This document shows, in pieces, positions 14,989-22,413 of a stretch of 54,085 nt of DNA (positions are counted from its first letter, which is position 1; each line of letters begins with the position of its first letter). Made by a program: the position numbers and the translations under genes. The stretch is from Gammaproteobacteria bacterium (GTDB lineage Bacteria > Pseudomonadota > Gammaproteobacteria > Competibacterales > Competibacteraceae), in NCBI GenBank assembly GCA_024234995.1, contig JACKNF010000020.1, positions 1-54,085 of the forward strand, in the 5' to 3' direction. The notes beneath the pieces are model-generated. The model was not told the DNA's origin and ran no database searches. It saw only the letters and a list, made by a program, of their open reading frames with translations.

Positions 14989-17319
14989 TTATTTCTGCCG
15001 TGCCCGGGCAAATGCTTCAGCGAAAGCATTCGGGCGCGCTTCGGGGGATTGCTGACGGTCACCCGGCAATGGCTGACGCGGTCCCCGTTTTTCCTGATCC
15101 TGCCGGGAGGCAGGACGTTGGGTATTCTCCGCCTTTCGCGCGGGTGTACCCGTGACCGGTTCATTCAGCCGCATGGTCAAGGCAATCCGTTGCCGCTTCA
15201 GGTCGACTTCCAGCACTTTGACCTTAACCACTTGACCGGCCTTGACCACCTCGCGAGGGTCTTTGACAAACCGGTCGGCCAGCGCCGAGATATGCACCAA
15301 TCCATCCTGGTGAACGCCGATATCGACGAAGGCGCCAAAATTGGCAACATTGGTAACCACCCCCTCCAATACCACTCCTGGCTGTAGATCGGCTGGTTTT
15401 TCCACACCGTCCTTAAATACAGCGGTTTTGAATTCCGGACGAGGGTCGCGGCCTGGCTTTTCCAGTTCCGCCAGGATATCGCGCACGGTCGGCACACCAA
15501 ACCGCTCATCGGTGAAACGGGCCGGCTCCAGCGTCTTTAGAAATGCCGCGTTGCCCAATACCTCGTGCAATCCGCGTCCGCTGGCGGCCAAGATACGCTT
15601 GACCAAAGGATAGGCTTCCGGGTGGACCGCGGAACGGTCCAACGGGTTGTCGCCGTTGAGGATACGCAGAAATCCGGCAGCCTGCTCGAAGGTCTTGCCG
15701 CCCAGCCGGGAAATCTTGAGTAGCTGCTCACGGTGGCGGAATGGGCCATGGGCGTCACGAAACTCGACGATATTGCGGGCTAGGGTCGCATTTAGCCCGG
15801 CAACCCGCGCTAACAACGGTACTGAAGCGGTGTTCACATCGACTCCAACCGCATTCACACAGTCTTCGACCACCGTGTCCAATGCCCGCGCCAGGCGAGC
15901 CTGACTGACATCATGCTGATATTGGCCGACTCCGATTGCCTTCGGTTCGATCTTAACCAGTTCCGCCAACGGGTCTTGCAAGCGGCGGGCGATGGATACC
16001 GCACCGCGCAACGACACATCGACGCCGGGAAATTCCCGCGCGGCCAATTCCGAGGCAGAATAGACGGATGCGCCGGCTTCCGATACCACCAGCTTTTGTA
16101 AGCGCAGTTCAGGATAGCGCTTGATCAAATCCATCACCAGCCGGTCGGTCTCGCGAGAGGCTGTACCGTTGCCAATGCTAATCAGCTCAACTTTGTGCTG
16201 GCGGCACAGTTCGGCGAGAATTTGCAGACTCGCATCCCATTGGTTACGCGGGACATGAGGATAAATGGTTCCGGTGTTCACTAGCTTGCCAGTCGCATCC
16301 ACCACCGCTACTTTGACCCCTGTGCGTAACCCGGGGTCCAAGCCTAACGCAGGGCGGGCGCCCGCAGGCGCCGCCAGCAGCAGATCACGTAAATTGCTGG
16401 CGAATACCCGGATCGCTTCCTCTTCAGCCGCTTCACGCAAGCGTTGTTTGAGTCCGGTGTCAAAATGCGGCAGCAGTTTGATTTTCCAGGCCCAGCGAAC
16501 AGTTTCCCGCAGCCAGGCATCGGCCGGCCGGCCCGCATCACGGATATCAAACTGGGCAGCAACCCGCCGCTCGCCGGGATCAGGGCCGGGCATCGCCGGA
16601 TCACCGATTTCCAACGCCAGTTGCAACACCCCCTCATTACGGCCCCGGAACAGTGCCAGGGCGCGATGTGAGGGAATCTTTTGCAGTGCTTCCCGGTAAT
16701 CGAAGTAATCGCGGAACTTGGCGCCCTCCTCCGCCTTGCCGTCGACCATCTGCGAATGCAGCACTGCGTTTTCCCAAAGATATTCACGCAGACCGGTCAA
16801 CAATCCGGCATTTTCGGCAAATTCCTCCATTAGAATCTGCCGTGCCCCGTCCAGCGCCGCCTTCACATCAGGAACGCCGCGCACAACGTCAATAAACCCG
16901 GCAGCAAATGTTTCCGGCATCTGCATAGGATCGGCCAGCAAACCATGCGCCAATGGCGTCAGTCCTGCTTCACGGGCAATTTGAGCCTTGGTGCGGCGCT
17001 TGGGTTTGTAGGGCAGGTAAAGATCTTCTAACCGGGTCTTGGTATCGGCAGCGAGGAGCGCGGTTTCCAGCTCAGCACTCAACTGACCCTGCTCGCGGAT
17101 GCTGGCTAAGATCACATCGCGCCGTTCCTCCAGCGCGCGTAAATAGCCAAGCCGCTCTTCCAGCAAGCGTAATTGCGTATCATCCAATCCGCCAGTGATC
17201 TCCTTACGATAGCGAGCAATGAAGGGTACGGTAGCACCGCCATCCAGCAGGGCAACGGCCGCTTCTATCTGGGGTTCTTGAGCGGTGAGTTCGCGGGCGA
17301 GCATCTCGATAAGATTCAT
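14989..17319 (-). CDS. tex: Tex-family S1 RNA-binding transcription accessory protein
   Basis: A 776-residue Tex/YhgF protein, a conserved nucleic-acid-binding factor linked to transcription and stress tolerance. Domain order is the family's: N-terminal helical Tex domain (FIARYRKEITGGLDD near the start, YKPKRRTKAQIAREAGL around 105), a YqgF/RNase H-like domain (ALGLDPGLRTGVKVAVVD about 325-345, IGNGTASRETD about 380), helix-hairpin-helix repeats (about 490-560, VNTASVPLLARVAGL), and one S1 domain near 650-720 (GVVTNVANFGAFVDIGVHQD). A Lys/Arg/Gln/Pro-rich tail follows. Full length with no disruption. It is divergent from the DUF485-actP operon. Confidence 0.95.
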   Translation of the reverse strand: MNLIEMLARELTAQEPQIEAAVALLDGGATVPFIARYRKEITGGLDDTQLRLLEERLGYLRALEERRDVILASIREQGQLSAELETALLAADTKTRLEDLYLPYKPKRRTKAQIAREAGLTPLAHGLLADPMQMPETFAAGFIDVVRGVPDVKAALDGARQILMEEFAENAGLLTGLREYLWENAVLHSQMVDGKAEEGAKFRDYFDYREALQKIPSHRALALFRGRNEGVLQLALEIGDPAMPGPDPGERRVAAQFDIRDAGRPADAWLRETVRWAWKIKLLPHFDTGLKQRLREAAEEEAIRVFASNLRDLLLAAPAGARPALGLDPGLRTGVKVAVVDATGKLVNTGTIYPHVPRNQWDASLQILAELCRQHKVELISIGNGTASRETDRLVMDLIKRYPELRLQKLVVSEAGASVYSASELAAREFPGVDVSLRGAVSIARRLQDPLAELVKIEPKAIGVGQYQHDVSQARLARALDTVVEDCVNAVGVDVNTASVPLLARVAGLNATLARNIVEFRDAHGPFRHREQLLKISRLGGKTFEQAAGFLRILNGDNPLDRSAVHPEAYPLVKRILAASGRGLHEVLGNAAFLKTLEPARFTDERFGVPTVRDILAELEKPGRDPRPEFKTAVFKDGVEKPADLQPGVVLEGVVTNVANFGAFVDIGVHQDGLVHISALADRFVKDPREVVKAGQVVKVKVLEVDLKRQRIALTMRLNEPVTGTPARKAENTQRPASRQDQEKRGPRQPLPGDRQQSPEARPNAFAEAFARARQK

Positions 17320-17353
17320 GGCGATGAAAGGATAGCGAAGTGAGAGTGGAATT

Positions 17354-17375
17354 TATGTAATATTATTAATACATA
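17354..17375. promoter_or_regulatory. AT-rich palindrome in the tex/DUF485 divergent region
   Basis: TATGTA and TACATA form a perfect inverted repeat around a 10-bp AT-rich centre that is itself partly symmetric. It sits 35 bp upstream of the tex start and 195 bp upstream of DUF485. It could be an operator, but no known regulator consensus was matched. Confidence 0.3.
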
Positions 17376-17569
17376 TGATCAGAAACACAATGGGCGATCA
17401 CATTAAAAAACGATAATTTTCTAAAAGATAGGCTCGAAATAAAAAGTATGCCCAACATGTAATACTGCCATAGACAACGCAATTTGCTACTCCTAAATTT
17501 CTATGGCCCTACCCTGAATTTACCGGGCAGGGAAGACTAACCCACCAACAATGCATGAGGACAACATAT

Positions 17570-17881
17570 ATGTCGACCGCCGTGTATGAGCGGATCCGAA
17601 AAAATCCGAAATTTGATGAGCTTGTCGCTAAACGCAGCCGCTTCGCGTGGATGCTGACGATCGTAGTCTTAGGCATTTATTTCATTTTCATCATGGTTGT
17701 AGCGTTTAATCCAACGCTATTAACCACCCCTATCTGGGAAGGCGGCACCGCCTCCATTGCCTGGCCCATCGGTGCAAGTATGATTCTGCTGTTCTGGTTG
17801 ATGACTGGCCTCTACATCCGTCGCGCCAACGGCGAGTTCGATGATATCAATTCGGAGATTATTAAAGGGGCCATCGAATGA
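17570..17881 (+). CDS. DUF485 membrane protein, partner of ActP
   Basis: A 103-residue membrane protein of the DUF485 (YjcH) family with two transmembrane helices, about 24-46 and 57-80. The conserved N-terminal helix ends with NPKFDELVAKRSRFAW, and the C-terminal YIRRANGEFD is also typical. DUF485 genes stand directly before acetate permease genes across proteobacteria, and the protein is assumed to assist the permease. TGAGGA lies eight bases before the chosen ATG; an ATG at 17555 contains that ribosome site, so the shorter start is better. Its stop overlaps the actP start by four bases (ATGA), which implies translational coupling. Confidence 0.9.
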   Translation: MSTAVYERIRKNPKFDELVAKRSRFAWMLTIVVLGIYFIFIMVVAFNPTLLTTPIWEGGTASIAWPIGASMILLFWLMTGLYIRRANGEFDDINSEIIKGAIE

Positions 17882-19551
17882 ATTCGCGGATCATGAAATA
17901 CGCTTTTGTCGTACTGGCCCTGAGCTGGATGGGGCTCGCCATGGCCGCCCCGGATGTCGGAGCAACTCAGAAGCAGCCGCTCAACGTGCATGCGATCGTG
18001 ATGTTCTTCATCTTCGTGATGGCAACCCTGGGCATCACCTACTGGGCCGCCAAACGCACCAAAACGGCCAGCGATTATTACTCCGCCGGGGGCGGCATCA
18101 CCGGCACCCAGAATGGCTTAGCCATTGCGGGCGACTACATGTCGGCGGCCACCTTGCTTGGTCTAACCAGTCTGACTTATTTTCAAGGGTTCGACGGCTA
18201 TATCTACTGTATCTGCTTCTATGTGGGCTGGCCGTTTATCATGTTCATCATGGCCGAGCGGTTGCGCAATCTCGGTAAATTCACCTTCGCCGATATCACT
18301 TCCTATCGTTTGGACCAGCGGCAGGTGCGCACCATCGCCGCGATCGGCTCGCTGACTGTGGTGGTGTTCTATCTGATCGCCCAGATGGTCGGCGCAGGGC
18401 AGCTCATCAAGTTGCTGTTTGGCCTGGATTACTGGATTGCGGTAGTTATCGTCGGCGTGATGATGGTGATCTACGTGACCTTCGGCGGCATGATCGCCAC
18501 CACCTGGGTGCAGATCATCAAGGCGTGCCTGCTGCTTGGCGGCGGCACGCTTGTGATGCTGCTGGCTTTTTCCAAGTTTGGTTTCAACTTTGAGACATTG
18601 GCCACCCAGGCCGTCGCCAATTCCAAGAAAGGACTGGCACTCATGGGACCGGGTTCCCTGCTGGCCGATCCAGTAACAGCGATCTCTCTGTCACTCGGTC
18701 TGATGTTCGGTACTGCTGGCTTGCCGCACATCTTAATGCGCTTCTTTACCGTGCCCAACGCCAAGGAAGCGCGCAAGAGCGTATTCATTGCCACCCTCTG
18801 CGTCGGTTTCTTCTTTACCGTGGTGGCGATCATGGGCCTGTCGGCGATCACCATCGTCGGCACTGATCCGCAATACTTCGAGGGCGGCGCCGTAGGCAGC
18901 CGGCTGCTGGGTGGCAATAACATGCCGGCTATGCATTTGGCGCACGCAGTCGGCGGCAACCTGCTGCTCGGTTTCTTATCGGCGGTGGCCTTCGCCACGA
19001 TTCTGGCTGTGGTAGCGGGGCTGGCACTCGCTGGCGCGTCCGCGATCTCGCACGATCTCTACGCCAATGTCATTCGCAAGGGTCAGGCGACCGAAGCCGA
19101 GGAAGTCCGGGTTTCCAAATCGTCCTCATTAATCCTGGGCGTCCTCGCTGTGCTGCTCGGCATCGCGTTCGAACGGCAGAACGTAGCGTTCATGGTCGGT
19201 CTGGCCTTTGGCGTTGCCGCATCGTGCAATTTCCCGGTACTGATCTTGTCGATGTACTGGAAAGGGCTCACCACGCGCGGCGCGATCTGGGGCAGTATCG
19301 CCGGCCTGGTGTCGGCGGTGCTGATCGTCGTGTTGTCCAAGGCGGTATGGGTCAGCGTGCTTGGCAACAAGGAGCCCATCTTCCCGTATGAACAACCCGC
19401 AATCTTCTCCATGCCGCTGGCATTCTTCATGGCTTGGCTGGGTTCGGTGACGGACAGCAGCGTCCGCGCAGCCAGGGAGAAAGAGGCGTTCGAGGATCAG
19501 TACGTACGCGCGCAAACCGGCTTTGGTTCAGCAGGTGCGGCGGCGCACTAA
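17878..19551 (+). CDS. actP: Cation/acetate symporter
   Basis: A 557-residue member of the sodium:solute symporter (SSS) family, ActP branch, close in length to E. coli ActP (549). An N-terminal signal-like helix (YAFVVLALSWMGLAMAA) is followed by about 13 transmembrane segments. The ActP-type motifs are TASDYYSAGGGITGTQNG, GLAIAGDYMSAATLLG, and GTAGLPHILMRFFTVP near residue 280. Substrates of the branch are acetate, glycolate and other short monocarboxylates moved with Na+ or H+. It overlaps DUF485 by four bases. The convergent gene downstream is a sensor-exonuclease fusion. Confidence 0.94.
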   Translation: MNSRIMKYAFVVLALSWMGLAMAAPDVGATQKQPLNVHAIVMFFIFVMATLGITYWAAKRTKTASDYYSAGGGITGTQNGLAIAGDYMSAATLLGLTSLTYFQGFDGYIYCICFYVGWPFIMFIMAERLRNLGKFTFADITSYRLDQRQVRTIAAIGSLTVVVFYLIAQMVGAGQLIKLLFGLDYWIAVVIVGVMMVIYVTFGGMIATTWVQIIKACLLLGGGTLVMLLAFSKFGFNFETLATQAVANSKKGLALMGPGSLLADPVTAISLSLGLMFGTAGLPHILMRFFTVPNAKEARKSVFIATLCVGFFFTVVAIMGLSAITIVGTDPQYFEGGAVGSRLLGGNNMPAMHLAHAVGGNLLLGFLSAVAFATILAVVAGLALAGASAISHDLYANVIRKGQATEAEEVRVSKSSSLILGVLAVLLGIAFERQNVAFMVGLAFGVAASCNFPVLILSMYWKGLTTRGAIWGSIAGLVSAVLIVVLSKAVWVSVLGNKEPIFPYEQPAIFSMPLAFFMAWLGSVTDSSVRAAREKEAFEDQYVRAQTGFGSAGAAAH

Positions 19552-19571
19552 GCCCAAACCTTCTCGCCCCG

Positions 19572-19596
19572 CCTCTCTCCCTGCTTGGGAGAGGGG
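19572..19596. repeat. GC-rich intergenic hairpin repeat (possible terminator)
   Basis: CCTCTCTCCC pairs with GGGAGAGGGG around TGCTT (one T-G pair). It lies between the convergent actP and sensor-exonuclease genes. Related C-run/G-run hairpins occur near 24712, 40641, 43059 and 11784, so this is one copy of a dispersed repeat that may also stop transcription. Confidence 0.6.
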
Positions 19597-19617
19597 CCAG
19601 AGACGGTAATACAGGCT

Positions 19618-21831
19618 TCAATACTTCACCTTGGCGTAAATTTTCTCAGTCGCTACGCGGGCGTCGCCCAGCGTGCAAATACCCTGCGCCGCTAACAATG
19701 GAATCATCCGCAGAAATACTTCCCCGGTTACCAGCGCATCGCCCAGGGCAGTATGACGGGCCAGGACTTTCACGCCCAAGCGTTCAGCAATCGCTTCCAG
19801 GGAATGCGATTCCTGATTGGGGTGCAGCACTTCCGATAACAGCAGCGTATCCAGCACGGGATGGGTGAAACGGATACCTGTTTGATCTTCCTTCAATTGC
19901 AGGAAGCGCATGTCGAATGCCGCATTATGACCGACCAGCACAGTATCCGCACAGTATTCGTGAAACTGCGGTAGCGCCTGATCGATTGCCGATTGTCCGC
20001 GCAGCATTTCGTTCGAAATACCGTGAACCGTTTGCGACATAGGATCAATTGGCCGCTTTGGATCAATCAATTGCTCATAGGTCTCGTAACGCAGCAGGCG
20101 ATTATTGACAATACGCACTGCGCCGATGGAAACGATTTCATCGCCAGCGTTCGGATTTAAACCTGTTGTTTCTGTATCGAACACCGTATAGGTCAATTCT
20201 GTCAGCAGCCGGTGATCCAGCTCTGACGTCTGGCCCGCTTGGTGGAACAGGTCGAAATCGTAAAATTCCGGCCGGCTTTCACCATAGCGGATGAAGGCGC
20301 CAGGCAAAGGCTGTGCTGGTTGAGCGAGGGGCAACAGCCAACGAAACAAGGGTTGTTGCCGCACTTGATCGAGCATGTACACGATTTCTGCGCCGTGCCG
20401 TTCGATGACATCGCGAAAGGATAGCGGGCTGTCTTCGCCGCCAGCATGCATGGGATCTGTTTCCCAACCGTACAGAATGTGCTGCGAAAGCAACGGTTCA
20501 GTCCAGATCATATCCAGCTCTGCAATCCGGGCATGCCGTTCCAAATGGAAGGACAGCTCATGTACCCCGGCTTCATGTTGCAACCGGCTTGCTACATAGC
20601 TCATCGCCTGAACCAGTGTGTAGCTGTCAGCCTTGATCCACAATCCCTCGTCAGGCGTTTCCAGCAGGGTGGCCATACCAAGCCGGCTCTCGATCCGGCG
20701 CTGAGCCGCAGCGATAAGGTCAACACCGAGCATCTCTTCCAACGGCCAGCGGGTTTTCAGTGAATCAGCATGCTCAGCAGTCACTTGGTCCAACCGGGCA
20801 CTCAGGCTGCAGGTCTCTTCATGGATGACCTGAAGAAAGCGGTCACGGTGCGCAAGTTCACAATCCGGGTAGTGCATCAGCGTTTCTACCGCAGCGCGAA
20901 TGCTGGCAAGGGCGGCCCGGCTCCCTTCGGTGAATGACTGAAGCAACATGTCACGGGTCGCATCTACCTCAAAGGCGCGGGTGATGTTCTCCAGCGTCAT
21001 CACGAATCCGCCAATGGCTGCTGCAGTTTGGTGCATGGAAGATGGCTGGATGGCGGCCAGCACTGGCGCCATTTGCACCCGAATAAACTGTCCGCCCCGG
21101 ATCGTGATAACGAACCGGGTTGTTGGATCTGCTTCATGCTTCTCAAGGCGGGATTGTAGACTCTCCAGGGCGTGATCCAGCAGATTGCGGTCGATGACGG
21201 CAGTAATCGAGCGGCCAAGACCCACCAGCGCTGTGGTTCCCTGGACGTTTCCGGGCACGCTGAGCGTCTGCCGCGCGCGCTCGTTGTAGAGCAAAATACG
21301 ACCGTCGCGGTTGCACACCAGCACTCCCTGGGAAAGCTCGGACATCAGCGCCGCCAACCGGTTTTTTTCTTCTTCGACCGAGGATTTAGCGTGGGCGACC
21401 TTGATTTCGAGATCATGGGCCAGTGTTTCTCCCCGCTCCGCTAGATCATTCACCGCCCGCGCCAGCGCCTGGATTCCAGCGGGGCCGAAAGGTTTGAGGC
21501 GATAGCTGGAATGCGCGTTAAGAATGATACGAATGCCCTCAACGATCTTCAGCGGCCCCTTGACATAGAGCTGCCAAGAAATGGCAAACACGACACCGAG
21601 AATCGCCAGGACCAACACCTTCAACTCTACAAGTAATTCCAGTCTTGGGGATAGCATCGCAACAAGATGCTGCTGGTTTTCTGGCTCTAAAACATAGTAG
21701 ATCGCATAGTCAGCCGCTAACTCCAGGCTGCTCACCAATACCAGAAACGCCGCAAGGACAAAAATGAATTTAAGGTTTTCGTTCACGTCATTAAATGATG
21801 ATCTGGAAGCCAGGATAGAGAGAGACAGCAA
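19618..21831 (-). CDS. Membrane PAS/pseudo-histidine-kinase protein fused to DnaQ-like 3'-5' exonuclease (copy 1)
   Basis: A 737-residue fusion. Two transmembrane helices lie near 22-47 and 70-92, with about 25 residues between. A HAMP-like and coiled-coil linker follows, then a PAS domain (about 160-290, with GVLVCNRDGRILLYNERA). Next is a segment laid out like a kinase dimerisation helix (MLLQSFTEGSRAALASIRAA), but the usual phosphorylated His is absent and the ATPase-like part is degenerate. After a linker RPEFYDFDLF comes a DEDDh exonuclease: FDTETTG (about 551), GHNAAFDMRFL (about 634) and LARHTALGDAL (about 690), all catalytic positions intact. DnaQ-fold domains degrade DNA or RNA from 3' ends. 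It is paralogous to the gene at 31373-33505. The location beside SSS symporters suggests a signalling role rather than replication proofreading. Confidence 0.85.
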   Translation of the reverse strand: MLSLSILASRSSFNDVNENLKFIFVLAAFLVLVSSLELAADYAIYYVLEPENQQHLVAMLSPRLELLVELKVLVLAILGVVFAISWQLYVKGPLKIVEGIRIILNAHSSYRLKPFGPAGIQALARAVNDLAERGETLAHDLEIKVAHAKSSVEEEKNRLAALMSELSQGVLVCNRDGRILLYNERARQTLSVPGNVQGTTALVGLGRSITAVIDRNLLDHALESLQSRLEKHEADPTTRFVITIRGGQFIRVQMAPVLAAIQPSSMHQTAAAIGGFVMTLENITRAFEVDATRDMLLQSFTEGSRAALASIRAAVETLMHYPDCELAHRDRFLQVIHEETCSLSARLDQVTAEHADSLKTRWPLEEMLGVDLIAAAQRRIESRLGMATLLETPDEGLWIKADSYTLVQAMSYVASRLQHEAGVHELSFHLERHARIAELDMIWTEPLLSQHILYGWETDPMHAGGEDSPLSFRDVIERHGAEIVYMLDQVRQQPLFRWLLPLAQPAQPLPGAFIRYGESRPEFYDFDLFHQAGQTSELDHRLLTELTYTVFDTETTGLNPNAGDEIVSIGAVRIVNNRLLRYETYEQLIDPKRPIDPMSQTVHGISNEMLRGQSAIDQALPQFHEYCADTVLVGHNAAFDMRFLQLKEDQTGIRFTHPVLDTLLLSEVLHPNQESHSLEAIAERLGVKVLARHTALGDALVTGEVFLRMIPLLAAQGICTLGDARVATEKIYAKVKY

Positions 21832-21904
21832 CTTTTATATTGCTAAAGCTTATAATAAAAATCAATCAATTGTCTGTAAAAAATAACATTTTCTTCTTAA
21901 ATTA

Positions 21905-21947
21905 AATCGAAATGAAATGTGGATATCTATTTCCATTTCGATTTTTT
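21905..21947 (+). terminator. Rho-independent terminator with no obvious upstream gene
   Basis: AATCGAAATG pairs perfectly with CATTTCGATT around a 19-nt loop and runs into six T residues on the + strand. The only genes nearby are the divergent exonuclease (starting at 21831, - strand) and DUF4212 (starting at 22117, + strand). It therefore ends either a leader transcript of the symporter operon or a small RNA starting near 21860, where TATAAT occurs at 21851-21856. Confidence 0.6.
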
Positions 21948-22116
21948 GATCTATCTTTACACGTTCGGAACAACGACTGAGCAAAATAAGCCATTTTCCT
22001 AAGCAGGCTGTTGGGCGAGTAAGAAGCCATGCTAGTAGTTGCGTCCATCAGGTGGTCTTTAACTACGGAGATGAACAAGAGACCGCATAATCTAGTTAAA
22101 AGCAGGAGAAAAGCGA

Positions 22117-22413
22117 ATGAATAACGCTGAACGAATGCATGTTGCCTATAAAAGTCAGTGTCGAACAACGCTGATTGCTTTTGTGGTAGTCACCCTGATG
22201 ACCCACATTTTTCCGATGTACTTCTTGTTCCCTGAACTGAACAAGGTGACGATCTTTGGATTCCCAGCCGACTATTGGTTAACCATTGTCATCGGCTGGC
22301 TGGTACTCATCCCGGTATTCTGGATCTACATCCAGATCAGCGAAAAAGTGGATCAGGAAATCAACGATTCCAGCACCGGAGCAGCAGACAACGCGCCAGG
22401 AGGCAATCCATGA
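22117..22413 (+). CDS. DUF4212 small subunit of sodium/solute symporter
   Basis: A 98-residue membrane protein with two helices, about 20-40 and 51-72. It matches the small subunit that accompanies the VC_2705-type large symporters: a basic N terminus, FVVVTLMTHIFPMYF, then FGFPADYWLTIVIGWLVLIPVFWIY. AGGAG lies nine bases before the ATG. Its stop overlaps the start of the symporter gene (ATGA), indicating coupled translation. The role is assumed to be assembly or regulation of the large subunit. Confidence 0.92.
   Translation: MNNAERMHVAYKSQCRTTLIAFVVVTLMTHIFPMYFLFPELNKVTIFGFPADYWLTIVIGWLVLIPVFWIYIQISEKVDQEINDSSTGAADNAPGGNP

Noticed and set aside
21902..22168. Leftward 88-codon frame between the sensor-exonuclease and DUF4212
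   Set aside because: It runs through a terminator hairpin and the DUF4212 ribosome site and start, and has no recognisable family.
22275..22409. Longer start for the symporter inside DUF4212
   Set aside because: The upstream extension lies in the DUF4212 coding region and adds a polar stretch before the signal-like helix; the ATG at 22410 has AGGAGG and an ATGA overlap.
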